A stretch of DNA of 58,247 bases, from the NCBI GenBank assembly GCA_002424635.1, contig DIKT01000080.1:1-58247 (forward strand), in the 5' to 3' direction. The notes below the pieces were generated by a model. The model had not been told where the DNA came from. It saw only the letters and a list, made by a program, of their open reading frames with translations, and did no database searches. The DNA is from Desulfobulbaceae bacterium UBA5611 (GTDB lineage Bacteria; Desulfobacterota; Desulfobulbia; Desulfobulbales; Desulfocapsaceae). The position numbers were made by a program, and so were the translations under genes. Shown here one piece after another: positions 34,079 to 42,351 of the stretch; the first letter of the stretch is position 1, and the number at the start of each line of letters is the position of its first letter.

Positions 34079-34342
34079 ATGGCAAGAATTACCGTTGAAG
34101 ATTGTCTGGAACAGATTGGTGATGACAACCGGTTTAATCTGGTTCATCTTACCGTTGAACGGATTAAACAACACCGACATGGCGAACCCTTTCTGGTAGC
34201 AGGAAATAATAAAGAGATCGTCATGACACTGCGAGAAATAGCAGCCGCCAAGGTCACCTTTGGTAATATCAAAGAGCTGACGGATCGCTCTCATAAGGAA
34301 AATCCGGATGTCGGTGTCACAGAGCAGGATGTAATAGCGTAA
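34079..34342 (+). CDS. rpoZ: RNA polymerase omega subunit
   Basis: This 87-aa protein has the omega pattern MARITVEDCLEQI-DDNRFNLVHLTVERIKQ and EIVMTLREIAAAKVTFGNI. Omega helps the assembly and stability of the beta' subunit and can take part in ppGpp control. An AAGAGG SD precedes the ATG. It sits between purA and dnaJ, with dksA further along the same run, which brings two ppGpp-related transcription factors under one transcript. Confidence 0.93.
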   Translation: MARITVEDCLEQIGDDNRFNLVHLTVERIKQHRHGEPFLVAGNNKEIVMTLREIAAAKVTFGNIKELTDRSHKENPDVGVTEQDVIA

Positions 34343-34365
34343 CTTTTATTGTATGAGTCAGGAAA

Positions 34366-35502
34366 ATGCCAAGAGATTATTACGATGTGCTGTCTGTAAG
34401 CCGGACCGCCAGCAGTGGCGAGATCAAAAAGGCTTATCGGACACTTGCCATGCAACATCATCCCGATCGCAAACCGGATGATAAAGAGGCGGAATCCCTT
34501 TTTAAAGAGTGTGCTGAGGCCTATGAGGTGCTCAGTGATGTCCAGAAAAGAAAAATCTACGATACTTATGGCCATGAAGGTCTGAAAAGCAGCGGTTATC
34601 AGGGGCCGGGCAATTCTGAAGATATCTTCTCCGGTTTTGGTGATCTCTTCGGTGATCTTTTCGGCAGGCGAGCTGGTGCGCAAACGCGGAGAAATGGCCC
34701 GATTCCCGGCAATGATCTGCGCTATGATCTGACCATCTCATTCATGGAAGCCGTACATGGTACCGCTAAAGAGGTTGAGCTGACCAGGCGTGACACCTGC
34801 TGGACCTGCGAAGGCTCAGGATCTCGTCCCGGCCATAAAAGAGAGACCTGTCCGACTTGCCATGGACGAGGTCAGGTGATCCGTTCCCAGGGATTTTTTC
34901 AGGTCAGCTCCACCTGTCCTCAATGTCATGGCGAAGGCGAGATTGTCACGGATCCTTGTCAGGATTGTAAGGGCTCGGGGTTAGTCAATAAAAGCAAAAT
35001 GGTATCGATCAAGATACCGGCCGGGGTTGATCATGGCGCTCAGATGCGTCTTCGTGGCGAAGGTGAAGGTGGCCGTCGTGGTGGGGCTACCGGTGATCTC
35101 TATGTGGTGATCCATGTAGAAGAGCATGAATTTTTTAAACGGGAAGGCGATACCATTTACTGTCGGTTCCCGGTATCCATGGCTCAGGCCGCCCTTGGCT
35201 GTAAGATTGAGGTTCCAACTGTCCATGGCAAGAAGAATCTGAAAATCCCGGCCGGTAGTCAATCAGGCGCTCTGTTTACCTTGCGCCATGAAGGTGTTCC
35301 CAGCTTGCGTGGTAATAGCCGCGGGGATATGATTGTTGAGCTTCAGGTGCAGACACCGGTAAATTTGTGCGATGAACAGAAGGAAATATTACAGAAATTC
35401 GATGATCTCTGCCGAGAGCATGGACAGCATAAAGAGCAGGAAGGATTTTTTAGTCGACTTTTTAATGAAGTGCTGGGCAAAAAGAGCAAAGAGGAAAAAT
35501 AG
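34366..35502 (+). CDS. dnaJ: Chaperone protein DnaJ
   Basis: The Hsp40 co-chaperone stimulates DnaK ATPase and binds unfolded proteins. The 378 aa comprise the J domain with HPD (MQHHPDRKP), a Gly/Phe-rich region (about 75-105), a zinc domain with four CxxCxGxG repeats (CWTCEGSG, CPTCHGRG, CPQCHGEG, CQDCKGSG), and the C-terminal substrate-binding domains. No dnaK or grpE is in the window. It starts 23 bp after rpoZ and is followed by moaC after 4 bp. Confidence 0.96.
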   Translation: MPRDYYDVLSVSRTASSGEIKKAYRTLAMQHHPDRKPDDKEAESLFKECAEAYEVLSDVQKRKIYDTYGHEGLKSSGYQGPGNSEDIFSGFGDLFGDLFGRRAGAQTRRNGPIPGNDLRYDLTISFMEAVHGTAKEVELTRRDTCWTCEGSGSRPGHKRETCPTCHGRGQVIRSQGFFQVSSTCPQCHGEGEIVTDPCQDCKGSGLVNKSKMVSIKIPAGVDHGAQMRLRGEGEGGRRGGATGDLYVVIHVEEHEFFKREGDTIYCRFPVSMAQAALGCKIEVPTVHGKKNLKIPAGSQSGALFTLRHEGVPSLRGNSRGDMIVELQVQTPVNLCDEQKEILQKFDDLCREHGQHKEQEGFFSRLFNEVLGKKSKEEK

Positions 35503-35506
35503 CCTT

Positions 35507-35998
35507 ATGAGCCAGGTTGATAAAGACTCAGTTTTTACCCATTTTGATGGTGAAGGTAATGCCAGAATGGTTGATGTCAGCCACAAGAGCGAGACCAAAA
35601 GAGAGGCTTTGGCCGCCGGTAATATCTCCATGTCTGCTCAAGCTTATGCCCTGGTAAAAAGTGGTTCCATGGCTAAAGGTGATGTTCTTGGTGTGGCCCG
35701 CTTGGCTGGGATTATGGGGGCTAAAAAAGTTGCTGAACTCATTCCCCTGGCGCATCCCTTGATGATTACCAAGACCAATATAATTTTTATATTTCATGAT
35801 GAGGATAACTCTATCGAAATACAGGCCACAGTCGGAATCTCCGGCAAAACCGGTGTAGAGATGGAAGCCCTGACTGCTGTGTCACTGGCAGCATTGACCA
35901 TTTATGATATGTGTAAAGCGGTTGATAAATCAATGGTGATCAGTAATATTCGTCTATTGAAAAAGACTGGTGGTAAAAGCGGAACATTTGTCAGATAA
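35507..35998 (+). CDS. moaC: Cyclic pyranopterin monophosphate synthase MoaC
   Basis: MoaC turns the MoaA product into cyclic pyranopterin monophosphate in molybdenum cofactor synthesis. The 163 aa show MVDVSHKSETKREA, KGDVLGVARLAGIMGAKKVAELIPLAHPL, GISGKTGVEMEALTAVSLAALTIYDMCKAVDK and the C-terminal KTGGKSG. The open frame extends back into dnaJ, but ATG 35507, just after the dnaJ stop, begins the family's usual N-terminus. No other moa genes are seen nearby. Confidence 0.96.
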   Translation: MSQVDKDSVFTHFDGEGNARMVDVSHKSETKREALAAGNISMSAQAYALVKSGSMAKGDVLGVARLAGIMGAKKVAELIPLAHPLMITKTNIIFIFHDEDNSIEIQATVGISGKTGVEMEALTAVSLAALTIYDMCKAVDKSMVISNIRLLKKTGGKSGTFVR

Positions 35999-36073
35999 TA
36001 CAAATTATTTTCGTTTTATCTTTTGTTGTTTATGAACCCTGTGAGGGTTATTGGTTGAATTGGGGGTGATTAT

Positions 36074-36439
36074 ATGGATCAGAAAGAATTGGACAGGTTC
36101 AGAAAACTGCTGGAGGATAAACGTGAGGAAATCCTGAGTGAAGCGGAAAGGACCTTGACTGAATTAACCGGGCAAACGGGCAATATCCCGGATCCTAATG
36201 ATCGGGCCAGTGCAGAGGCGGATCGTAGTTTTGAACTTCGAATCCGTGATCGCGAACGTAAGTTATTGCCGAAGATTGAGTCTGCCCTTGAACGCATTTT
36301 TGATGGCACCTTTGGCCAATGTGAGGGCTGTGGTGAAGAGATCGGCATGAAGCGCCTGGAAGCAAGACCGGTAACTTCGCTCTGTATCGACTGCAAAACC
36401 ATGCAGGAAAAGAATGAAAAAGGGCATGGAATAGAATAA
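36074..36439 (+). CDS. dksA: DksA/TraR-family zinc-finger protein
   Basis: The 121-aa protein has an N-terminal coiled coil with an acidic, Ala-containing tip region (NDRASAEADRSFEL) and a C-terminal four-Cys zinc finger (CEGCGEEI and CIDCK, 17 residues apart). DksA-type proteins bind the RNA polymerase secondary channel and work with ppGpp. It is shorter than E. coli DksA (151 aa), as is common for relatives in this phylum. It precedes galT by 2 nt. Confidence 0.92.
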   Translation: MDQKELDRFRKLLEDKREEILSEAERTLTELTGQTGNIPDPNDRASAEADRSFELRIRDRERKLLPKIESALERIFDGTFGQCEGCGEEIGMKRLEARPVTSLCIDCKTMQEKNEKGHGIE

Positions 36440-36441
36440 CC

Positions 36442-37467
36442 ATGCCTGAGTTACGAAAAGATCCTGTCCTCGGTCGTTGGATTATCATTGCCCAGGAACG
36501 TGCCAAGCGGCCCACTGATTTTATTATCGCTGAGGCCCCTGCCACTGGAGGGTTTTGCCCTCTTTGCCCTGGTAATGAAAATACTACGCCCCCTGAAGTA
36601 CTCGCATATGGTCGTCCATATGGGGCGCCTGCCAATACCCCTGGCTGGCAGGTGCGGGTGGTGCCCAATAAATATCCAGCCCTTGTCATCGAAGGTGAGA
36701 TAGACCGTCAGGGCGAGGGTCTTTATGACAAGATGAACGGCATCGGTGCTCATGAAGTTGTAATCGAGAGCCCGCGCCATGACGATATCTTTGCCAGGAT
36801 GGATCTTGATCATATGATTCTGGTCTTTCAGGCCTTTCGGGCCAGGATTCTTGATCTGGCGCGTGACCCTCGATTTCGTTATGTCCTGGTGTTTAAAAAT
36901 TATGGCCGTGCTGCCGGTGCATCGCTGGAACATTCCCATTCACAACTGGTCGCTCTGCCGATTCTGCCCCGCATGATTGTTTCAGAACTGCAGGGCACCT
37001 TGGAATATTATAATTACAAAGAACGTTGTATCTATTGTGATATTATCCGCCAAGAGATCCAGCAGCAGGTTCGGGTCGTCTGTCAGAATGAGTTTTTTAT
37101 CACTATGACTCCCTTTGCCCCGCGGACTCCTTTTGAGATGTGGATTCTTCCCAAAAGACATGAATCCGGTTATCATAATCAAGATGACCAGCAGCTTGCG
37201 GCCCTGGCTGCAATTTTTTCAGAGACCCTCAATCGTCTCGATGCCTGTATCCCGGGGGTGCCTTATAATTTTGTGCTGCATACCCAGCCCTTGCATTCTG
37301 AAAACATGAAACATTTCCATTGGCATTTTGAGATTGTGCCCAAGCTGACATCTATTGCCGGATTTGAATGGGGTTCCGGATTCTATATTAATCCCATGTC
37401 TCCCGAGGAGGCTGCTCAGTATCTGCGTGAATCACTTGTAAAAGGACCACAGGAGGCCAGGCCATGA
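36442..37467 (+). CDS. galT: Galactose-1-phosphate uridylyltransferase
   Basis: GalT exchanges UMP between UDP-glucose and galactose-1-phosphate through a uridylyl-His intermediate. The 341 aa show the N-terminal DPVLGRWIIIAQERAKRPTDF, a zinc-type CPLCPGNE, and the active-site HSHSQ (His164-Gln168) in place of the E. coli HPHGQ, a form usual in this branch. The last codons overlap the receiver gene by 4 nt (ATGA). The rest of the Leloir pathway is not visible here. Confidence 0.92.
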   Translation: MPELRKDPVLGRWIIIAQERAKRPTDFIIAEAPATGGFCPLCPGNENTTPPEVLAYGRPYGAPANTPGWQVRVVPNKYPALVIEGEIDRQGEGLYDKMNGIGAHEVVIESPRHDDIFARMDLDHMILVFQAFRARILDLARDPRFRYVLVFKNYGRAAGASLEHSHSQLVALPILPRMIVSELQGTLEYYNYKERCIYCDIIRQEIQQQVRVVCQNEFFITMTPFAPRTPFEMWILPKRHESGYHNQDDQQLAALAAIFSETLNRLDACIPGVPYNFVLHTQPLHSENMKHFHWHFEIVPKLTSIAGFEWGSGFYINPMSPEEAAQYLRESLVKGPQEARP

Positions 37468-37814
37468 AAAAAATCTTACTGGTTGATGATGAAGAAGGGA
37501 TTCAGCTTTTATATCAGGAGGAGTTTCAGGATGAGGGTTATGAGGTGATTTCAGCTTTTAACGGCGAAGAGGCCCTGGAAAAGTTCAGGTCTGAAATCCC
37601 GGATCTGGTCATTCTTGATATCCAGATGCCCGGGATGAACGGCATTGAAGTCTTGAGACAGATGAAAATGATTGCCCCGCAGCTGCCAATTATTCTCAGT
37701 ACCGCTTTTCATGAATATAAGCAGGATCTCAGTGCCTGGGCCTCGGATGAATTTATTGTCAAATCTGCTGACCTCGAGAGTTTGAAAGAGGCTGTGCGTA
37801 AACATCTGGGATAA
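37464..37814 (+). CDS. Stand-alone response-regulator receiver
   Basis: This 116-aa CheY-like protein has no output domain. It has the acidic pair VDDEE near residues 8-11, the phosphoacceptor Asp52 (VILDIQMPG), a Ser/Thr in ILSTAF and the Lys in IVKSAD. It may relay phosphate or bind a partner. No histidine kinase is near. It is translationally coupled to galT through the 4-nt overlap. Confidence 0.93.
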   Translation: MKKILLVDDEEGIQLLYQEEFQDEGYEVISAFNGEEALEKFRSEIPDLVILDIQMPGMNGIEVLRQMKMIAPQLPIILSTAFHEYKQDLSAWASDEFIVKSADLESLKEAVRKHLG

Positions 37815-37909
37815 GCCTGTTAACCAGGCCTTCAGAACAATAACTTTTGGTTAGAGGAAAACGGCTCTTTGACTCTTCCTGTCTCTTTATTTGAGTGAAT
37901 GAGCTGCAT

Positions 37910-38650
37910 ATGAAAGATATACAGAGCGAGCTTGACCACAGACGCATCAATATCAAAAAGGTCGGTGTCAAGACCATCTCCTATCCTATCACAGTGCTGG
38001 ATAAAGCGAGAACTCGTCAGCATACTGTGGCGACGGTTAATATGTATGTGAACCTGCCCCATCGGTTCAAGGGTACGCATATGAGCCGCTTTATCGAGAT
38101 TCTCAATCGCTTTCATGGCCAGATCGACCTCGGTGGTTTTCATCATATCCTGGAAGAGATGAAAGAGCGATTGGAGGCTGAGGCGGCCCATGTGGAAATG
38201 GCATTTACCTATTTTATGCCCAGAACGCAGAATCCGAAGAGCTTGAATTCCTGTCGCTATGAATGCCGGATGCATGGTTCGCTGGAGCTTGTTGATGATT
38301 TCGAGTTCCAGTTCATTGTTCCTGTTTCCTTACCATTGAAAGAAATGACGATTTCTGGATTACCCAGGTCTCTTGGCCATTGGGGTCATGCCGTTGTGGC
38401 CGTCAGGTTTCGTCATTTCGTCTGGATAGAAGATATCATCAGCTTGGTTGAGCTGGCTATTGATCAGGTTATTGGGCAAGAGCAAGAGCACAGCCGCCAG
38501 GATCTGCAGGGATCATTATCAGTAGAATCACTTACCCGGCATGTCGGTGCCCGGCTTGCCGAATTATCTGCCTTAAAATGGTTTTCGGTAACGGTAGAGA
38601 ATCTTTTTGAAGGATACTCGACCTCTGCCACCACTACTTATTCTTCTTAA
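37910..38650 (+). CDS. FolE2-family homologue lacking the catalytic residues
   Basis: The 246-aa protein aligns with type IB GTP cyclohydrolase (FolE2) over its N-terminal two thirds: INIKKVGVKTISYPITVLD, QHTVATVNMYVNLPHRFKGTHMSRFIEILN and EEMKERLEAEAAHVEM. It also aligns at the C-terminal WIEDIISLVE and WFSVTVEN. The FolE2 catalytic/metal site is altered: the usual SLCPCSKEIS reads SLPLKEMTIS with no Cys (about 140-149), the KRPDEK block is absent (about 190-200), and the C-terminal ESIHNH reads EGYSTS. The frame is intact across these points. It probably does not make dihydroneopterin triphosphate, and its real role is unknown. A GTG at 37895 is an alternative start. Confidence 0.8.
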   Translation: MKDIQSELDHRRINIKKVGVKTISYPITVLDKARTRQHTVATVNMYVNLPHRFKGTHMSRFIEILNRFHGQIDLGGFHHILEEMKERLEAEAAHVEMAFTYFMPRTQNPKSLNSCRYECRMHGSLELVDDFEFQFIVPVSLPLKEMTISGLPRSLGHWGHAVVAVRFRHFVWIEDIISLVELAIDQVIGQEQEHSRQDLQGSLSVESLTRHVGARLAELSALKWFSVTVENLFEGYSTSATTTYSS

Positions 38651-38669
38651 AATAAATTTATATATTATT

Positions 38670-40745
38670 ATGGCCGATCTTCTTTTTGAAATAGGTACTG
38701 AAGAACTTCCTGCCGGTTTTATCCTGCCGGCTCTTGACCAATTGCTGCAGAATTTTACCAGCAAGGCGGAGGAATTGCAGCTGGCATTTTCCCAGGCAAA
38801 AGTGGTGGGTACTCCCAGACGTCTTGCTTTAATGGCGCAGGACCTTGTTGAACAGCAACCCGATCGCCTGGAAGAACTTATGGGTCCATCGATCAAGGCC
38901 GGACTTGATGCCGATGGCGGTTTCAGCAAAGCAGCCCAAGGCTTTGCTCGGTCAAAAGGGGCAGAAGTATCTGATTTACGAAGGGTAGAGACGGCCAAGG
39001 GTGAATATCTGGTCCTGGTTAGAGAGGTGCCTGGCATTAATACTGTTGACCTTCTGCCTGACCTCCTTCGTAATCTTCTTGCTGCTTTTACATTTCCCAA
39101 ATCAATGAAGTGGGGCTGTAACAGCAATACCTTTGCCCGTCCAGTGCAATGGCTGCTGGCGCTTTATGGCCCGGATATAATCCCGATTTCACTTGATGGG
39201 ATCGTCTCTTCGCATAGCAGTCGTGGGCATCGGTTCATGGCCCCTGATTTACTGGCAATTAAAGGTGCTTCTTCTTACGAACAGCAACTGGAGGCAGCCG
39301 GTGTCCTGGTGGATCCTGCCCGTCGTCGTCAAATGTTGTTGACAGAGATTAAGCAGGCAGTGGATGAGACCTGCGGCCATAGCGGCTCCCATGTGGCCAT
39401 TGATGAAGCCCTTGTTGAGATAGTTACCAATTTAGTGGAGTTTCCTTTTGGGGTTTGCGGATCATTTGATGAGCGATTTCTAGAATTGCCCAAGGAAGTA
39501 TTGATCACTTCCATGCGTGAGCATCAGAAATATTTTCCGGTAGTGGATAGCCAGGAGAACCTGCTGCCCTTTTTTGTGGCGGTCAATAATACCAAGGTTA
39601 CAGACATAGCCTTGACTAGAAAAGGGCATGAGAGGGTATTAAGGGCCAGACTTGAAGATGCCCTGTTCTTCTTCAGGACTGATCGGGAGAGAAGGCTTGA
39701 AGATCGTTATGCCGATCTGACTGGTATTATCTTTCAGGCTCGTCTCGGCACCATGCTGGAGAAGAGCGAGCGCTTAATTAAACTGGCGGCGATGCTGGCT
39801 GAGAAGATTGCCCCTGACAATATTGATGCTGCCCGCCGGGCGGCAAGACTCTGCAAAATAGATCTGCTGACTAACATGGTCGGTGAATTTCCTACTTTGC
39901 AGGGAGATATGGGGGCGGCCTATGCCCTGAGCGATGGTGAGTCAGCATCGGTTGCCCTGGCCATTCGGGAGCACTATCTACCCAGGAGAGCTCATTCTGC
40001 GCTGCCTACATCTACTCTTGGCGCCATTATTGGTCTAGCTGATCGTTTTGATACTTTGGCCGGGAGCTTCGGCATTGGTCAGCAACCAACCGGTACCACC
40101 GATTCTTTCGGACTGCGCAGACAGGCTTTGGCTTTATTGAATATTGTCAGTGATAAAGGTTACCATCTGTCACTTCGGGAAATGATTTATAAGTCCCTGG
40201 CCTTGTACGGTGATAAGGTTGACGGCAGTGCTGAGACCGTCGATGCACTGGTGGCCTTTCTCAAGGGACGTTTTATCAACGATGCCGTGGCTATGGGTTT
40301 TGATCAACAGGCGGTAGAGGCGGTGACTTCCCTTGGCTTTGATGATGTCAATGATTGTAAAAAGAAAATTGAAGCCCTTGCAGCCATTCGTGATGATGAG
40401 TCTTTTGCTGTCCTTGCGGCAACCTTTAAGAGAATTAGAAATATCATTAAAGAACATCAGGGTGGTGAGATTATTACTACGCTGTTGGTAGATGAGTCGG
40501 AACGCAAGCTTGCGGATCTCTACACAGATATTGCCGAATCAACACAACCCTTTCTAGCCGGCAAAGAGTATGGTCAAGCCCTTACCGGCATGCTGGCGTT
40601 AAAAGAGCCGCTGGATCTCTTTTTTGATTCGGTTATGGTTATGGCCGATGATGAGAAAATCCGGGCTAACCGGTTGAATCTCCTGACCGCCATTGCCCAG
40701 CTTTTTCTGCAGATAGGGGATATCTCCAAGATGACTGCTAACTAG
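38670..40745 (+). CDS. glyS: Glycine-tRNA ligase beta subunit
   Basis: GlyS is the tRNA-recognising subunit of the alpha2beta2 bacterial glycyl-tRNA synthetase. The 691 aa begin with the family start LLFEIGTEELPAGFI and contain SMREHQKYFPV, FFVAVNN, GHERVLRARLEDALFFFRTDR, EFPTLQGDMGAAYA and the C-terminal anticodon-binding-type domain. ATG 38670 replaces the longer frame that overlaps the previous gene. The alpha-subunit gene glyQ, usually just upstream, is not in the window. A bidirectional terminator follows. Confidence 0.95.
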   Translation: MADLLFEIGTEELPAGFILPALDQLLQNFTSKAEELQLAFSQAKVVGTPRRLALMAQDLVEQQPDRLEELMGPSIKAGLDADGGFSKAAQGFARSKGAEVSDLRRVETAKGEYLVLVREVPGINTVDLLPDLLRNLLAAFTFPKSMKWGCNSNTFARPVQWLLALYGPDIIPISLDGIVSSHSSRGHRFMAPDLLAIKGASSYEQQLEAAGVLVDPARRRQMLLTEIKQAVDETCGHSGSHVAIDEALVEIVTNLVEFPFGVCGSFDERFLELPKEVLITSMREHQKYFPVVDSQENLLPFFVAVNNTKVTDIALTRKGHERVLRARLEDALFFFRTDRERRLEDRYADLTGIIFQARLGTMLEKSERLIKLAAMLAEKIAPDNIDAARRAARLCKIDLLTNMVGEFPTLQGDMGAAYALSDGESASVALAIREHYLPRRAHSALPTSTLGAIIGLADRFDTLAGSFGIGQQPTGTTDSFGLRRQALALLNIVSDKGYHLSLREMIYKSLALYGDKVDGSAETVDALVAFLKGRFINDAVAMGFDQQAVEAVTSLGFDDVNDCKKKIEALAAIRDDESFAVLAATFKRIRNIIKEHQGGEIITTLLVDESERKLADLYTDIAESTQPFLAGKEYGQALTGMLALKEPLDLFFDSVMVMADDEKIRANRLNLLTAIAQLFLQIGDISKMTAN

Positions 40746-40779
40746 GCACCCTGCAGTTTCGTCAGTTATATTTGGTAAA

Positions 40780-40813
40780 AAAAAGGCCGTCTTTTTTCAA
40801 AGACGGCCTTTTT
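40780..40813. terminator. Bidirectional Rho-independent terminator
   Basis: A perfect 15-bp stem (AAAAAGGCCGTCTTT / AAAGACGGCCTTTTT) with a 4-nt loop lies between the convergent glyS and cytochrome c3 genes. A and T runs on both sides let it work for both strands. Confidence 0.9.
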
Positions 40814-40840
40814 GGCATAAGCTAAAACTTAATTAATTTT

Positions 40841-41233
40841 TTATTTGTGGCACTCAGTACATTTGGTAGGACCAGCCTTCTTCTCTTTATGACATCCGAT
40901 ACAGTTTGTATGGGCCGCATCCTTGAAGGTTGCAATCTTTTTGTCCATGCCGGCCGCTTTGTTATGGCATGATTCACATTTTTCAATCTTCTGGCCCTCT
41001 ACATAGGCAGCCTGTTTGCCATCAGCACCTTTGGAGTGATGACACTCGCCACAAGCCATTTTTTCCTGATGTTTGGCATGTGGAAAAGTAGCTGGTTTTG
41101 GTTTGGCAGCAGCATCAACAGTGGCCTGCAGAATCAAATCGGCAGGTCCTTTATCCTCAGCCATTAAATTACCGGTAAGGCCCAGGCCAAGTGTTAAAGC
41201 AAAAGCTGCGGCGTACATTACGGTTTTTTTCAT
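40841..41233 (-). CDS. Tetraheme cytochrome c3-family protein
   Basis: The 130-aa precursor has a signal peptide (MKKTVMYAAAFALTLGLGL, cleavage near LMAED) and four CxxCH heme sites (CGECH, CESCH, CIGCH, CTECH) with extra His residues for bis-His ligation (PHAKHQEK, CHH). Class III cytochromes shuttle electrons between periplasmic hydrogenases or formate dehydrogenases and membrane complexes in sulfate reducers and relatives. ATG 41233 follows GGGGGGAATATT. It has its own promoter and shares a terminator with glyS. Heme attachment probably depends on the nearby ccsB/ccs1. Confidence 0.95.
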   Translation of the reverse strand: MKKTVMYAAAFALTLGLGLTGNLMAEDKGPADLILQATVDAAAKPKPATFPHAKHQEKMACGECHHSKGADGKQAAYVEGQKIEKCESCHNKAAGMDKKIATFKDAAHTNCIGCHKEKKAGPTKCTECHK

Positions 41234-41310
41234 AATATTCCCCCCTATTTTAGTTTTGAACAGCGTAAATGAGTGATTATTCACTCACGTATATTTCATG
41301 AAACTATTTA

Positions 41311-41339
41311 AGAATACCTTCTTCCTGATTCATTGTCAA
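41311..41339 (-). promoter_or_regulatory. Putative sigma-70 promoter for the cytochrome c3 gene
   Basis: On the minus strand TTGACA (41339-41334) and TATTCT (41316-41311) are 17 bp apart and about 75 bp before the start codon. The -35 is a perfect consensus. Confidence 0.6.
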
Positions 41340-41428
41340 GAAATCAGCCAGTGATTTATCTCTATACTTTCTAGAAATAACAGCAGTTTGTCCTGTTTGG
41401 TCGGAGTAATTGTTTGTATGAATTTACC

Positions 41429-42283
41429 TTAGTTTGCTCCGTAACTATGAAGCCCGGAAAGAAGGAAATTTACGCCATAATAAGTAAATATTACGGAAAT
41501 AAAACCCAAAATTGCCAGCCAGGCTATGCGTGTGCCACCCCAGCCTCTGGTGTAGCGGGCATGCAGGGTAATGGCATAGACGAACCAGGTAATTAATGAC
41601 CAGGTTTCTTTAGGGTCCCAACTCCAGTAGGTGCCCCAGGCAGAATTGGCCCAGATGGCACCAGTTATAATCCCTATGGACAGCCAGAGAAAACCGAAAA
41701 CCATAGTCTTATGGGTGATATCATCAATAACTTTTAAGGGTGGCAAGGAACCCAGCAGGGTACTATCGTTGGTTGACTGGCGAGTTTCGCTGGTATTTTT
41801 GATCAGGTACATGATCCCCAGTCCGGCGGCAATGGCAAAGGCTGCATAGCCGATAAAACAGGTGACAACATGGGCGATCAGCCAGTTAGACTGCAGAGCA
41901 GGAATCAGAGGGGAAATTTCCTTGCTGATACCTGATGCAAAAGAGCCATAAGCCATGGCCAGAAAGGCAAAAGGAACGGCAAAGACCCCAATGATTCTGG
42001 TCTTGAATTTCCATTCAATAACTAAATATATCAGAATAATAGTCCAGGCAAAAAAGACCACTGATTCATACATATTAGTCAATGGCGCGCGACCTATTCC
42101 CATTTGATAGGATTCCAGCCATCTAAGCCCGATGCCGGCAGTTTGAATCAGAAAAGCGATGATCGTAAAGATGGTGGCAACAGTCTCCAGGCGCTTTGTC
42201 TTAAAGATAAAGATAATGGCATAAAGAATGGTAGAAAAAAGATAGGTAAAGGTAGTGATGCCGATAAGCTGTGAACTATCCAT
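41429..42283 (-). CDS. ccsB: System II cytochrome c maturation protein CcsB (CcsA/ResC family)
   Basis: The 284-aa integral membrane protein has about eight helices and the tryptophan-rich heme-handling motif WGTYWSWDPKETWSL, with conserved His residues in LIAHVVTCFIGY and ITLHARYTRGW. With Ccs1 it exports heme and attaches it to CxxCH sites in the periplasm. It lies downstream of ccs1 on the same strand (68-bp gap), forming the two-gene system II. Confidence 0.93.
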   Translation of the reverse strand: MDSSQLIGITTFTYLFSTILYAIIFIFKTKRLETVATIFTIIAFLIQTAGIGLRWLESYQMGIGRAPLTNMYESVVFFAWTIILIYLVIEWKFKTRIIGVFAVPFAFLAMAYGSFASGISKEISPLIPALQSNWLIAHVVTCFIGYAAFAIAAGLGIMYLIKNTSETRQSTNDSTLLGSLPPLKVIDDITHKTMVFGFLWLSIGIITGAIWANSAWGTYWSWDPKETWSLITWFVYAITLHARYTRGWGGTRIAWLAILGFISVIFTYYGVNFLLSGLHSYGAN

Positions 42284-42351
42284 AAAGTAACCTCGTTGCG
42301 GTGAAGTTGTAAGTTTTTTCAGCTAAACTTAAGTTTTAATTATAATAATAA

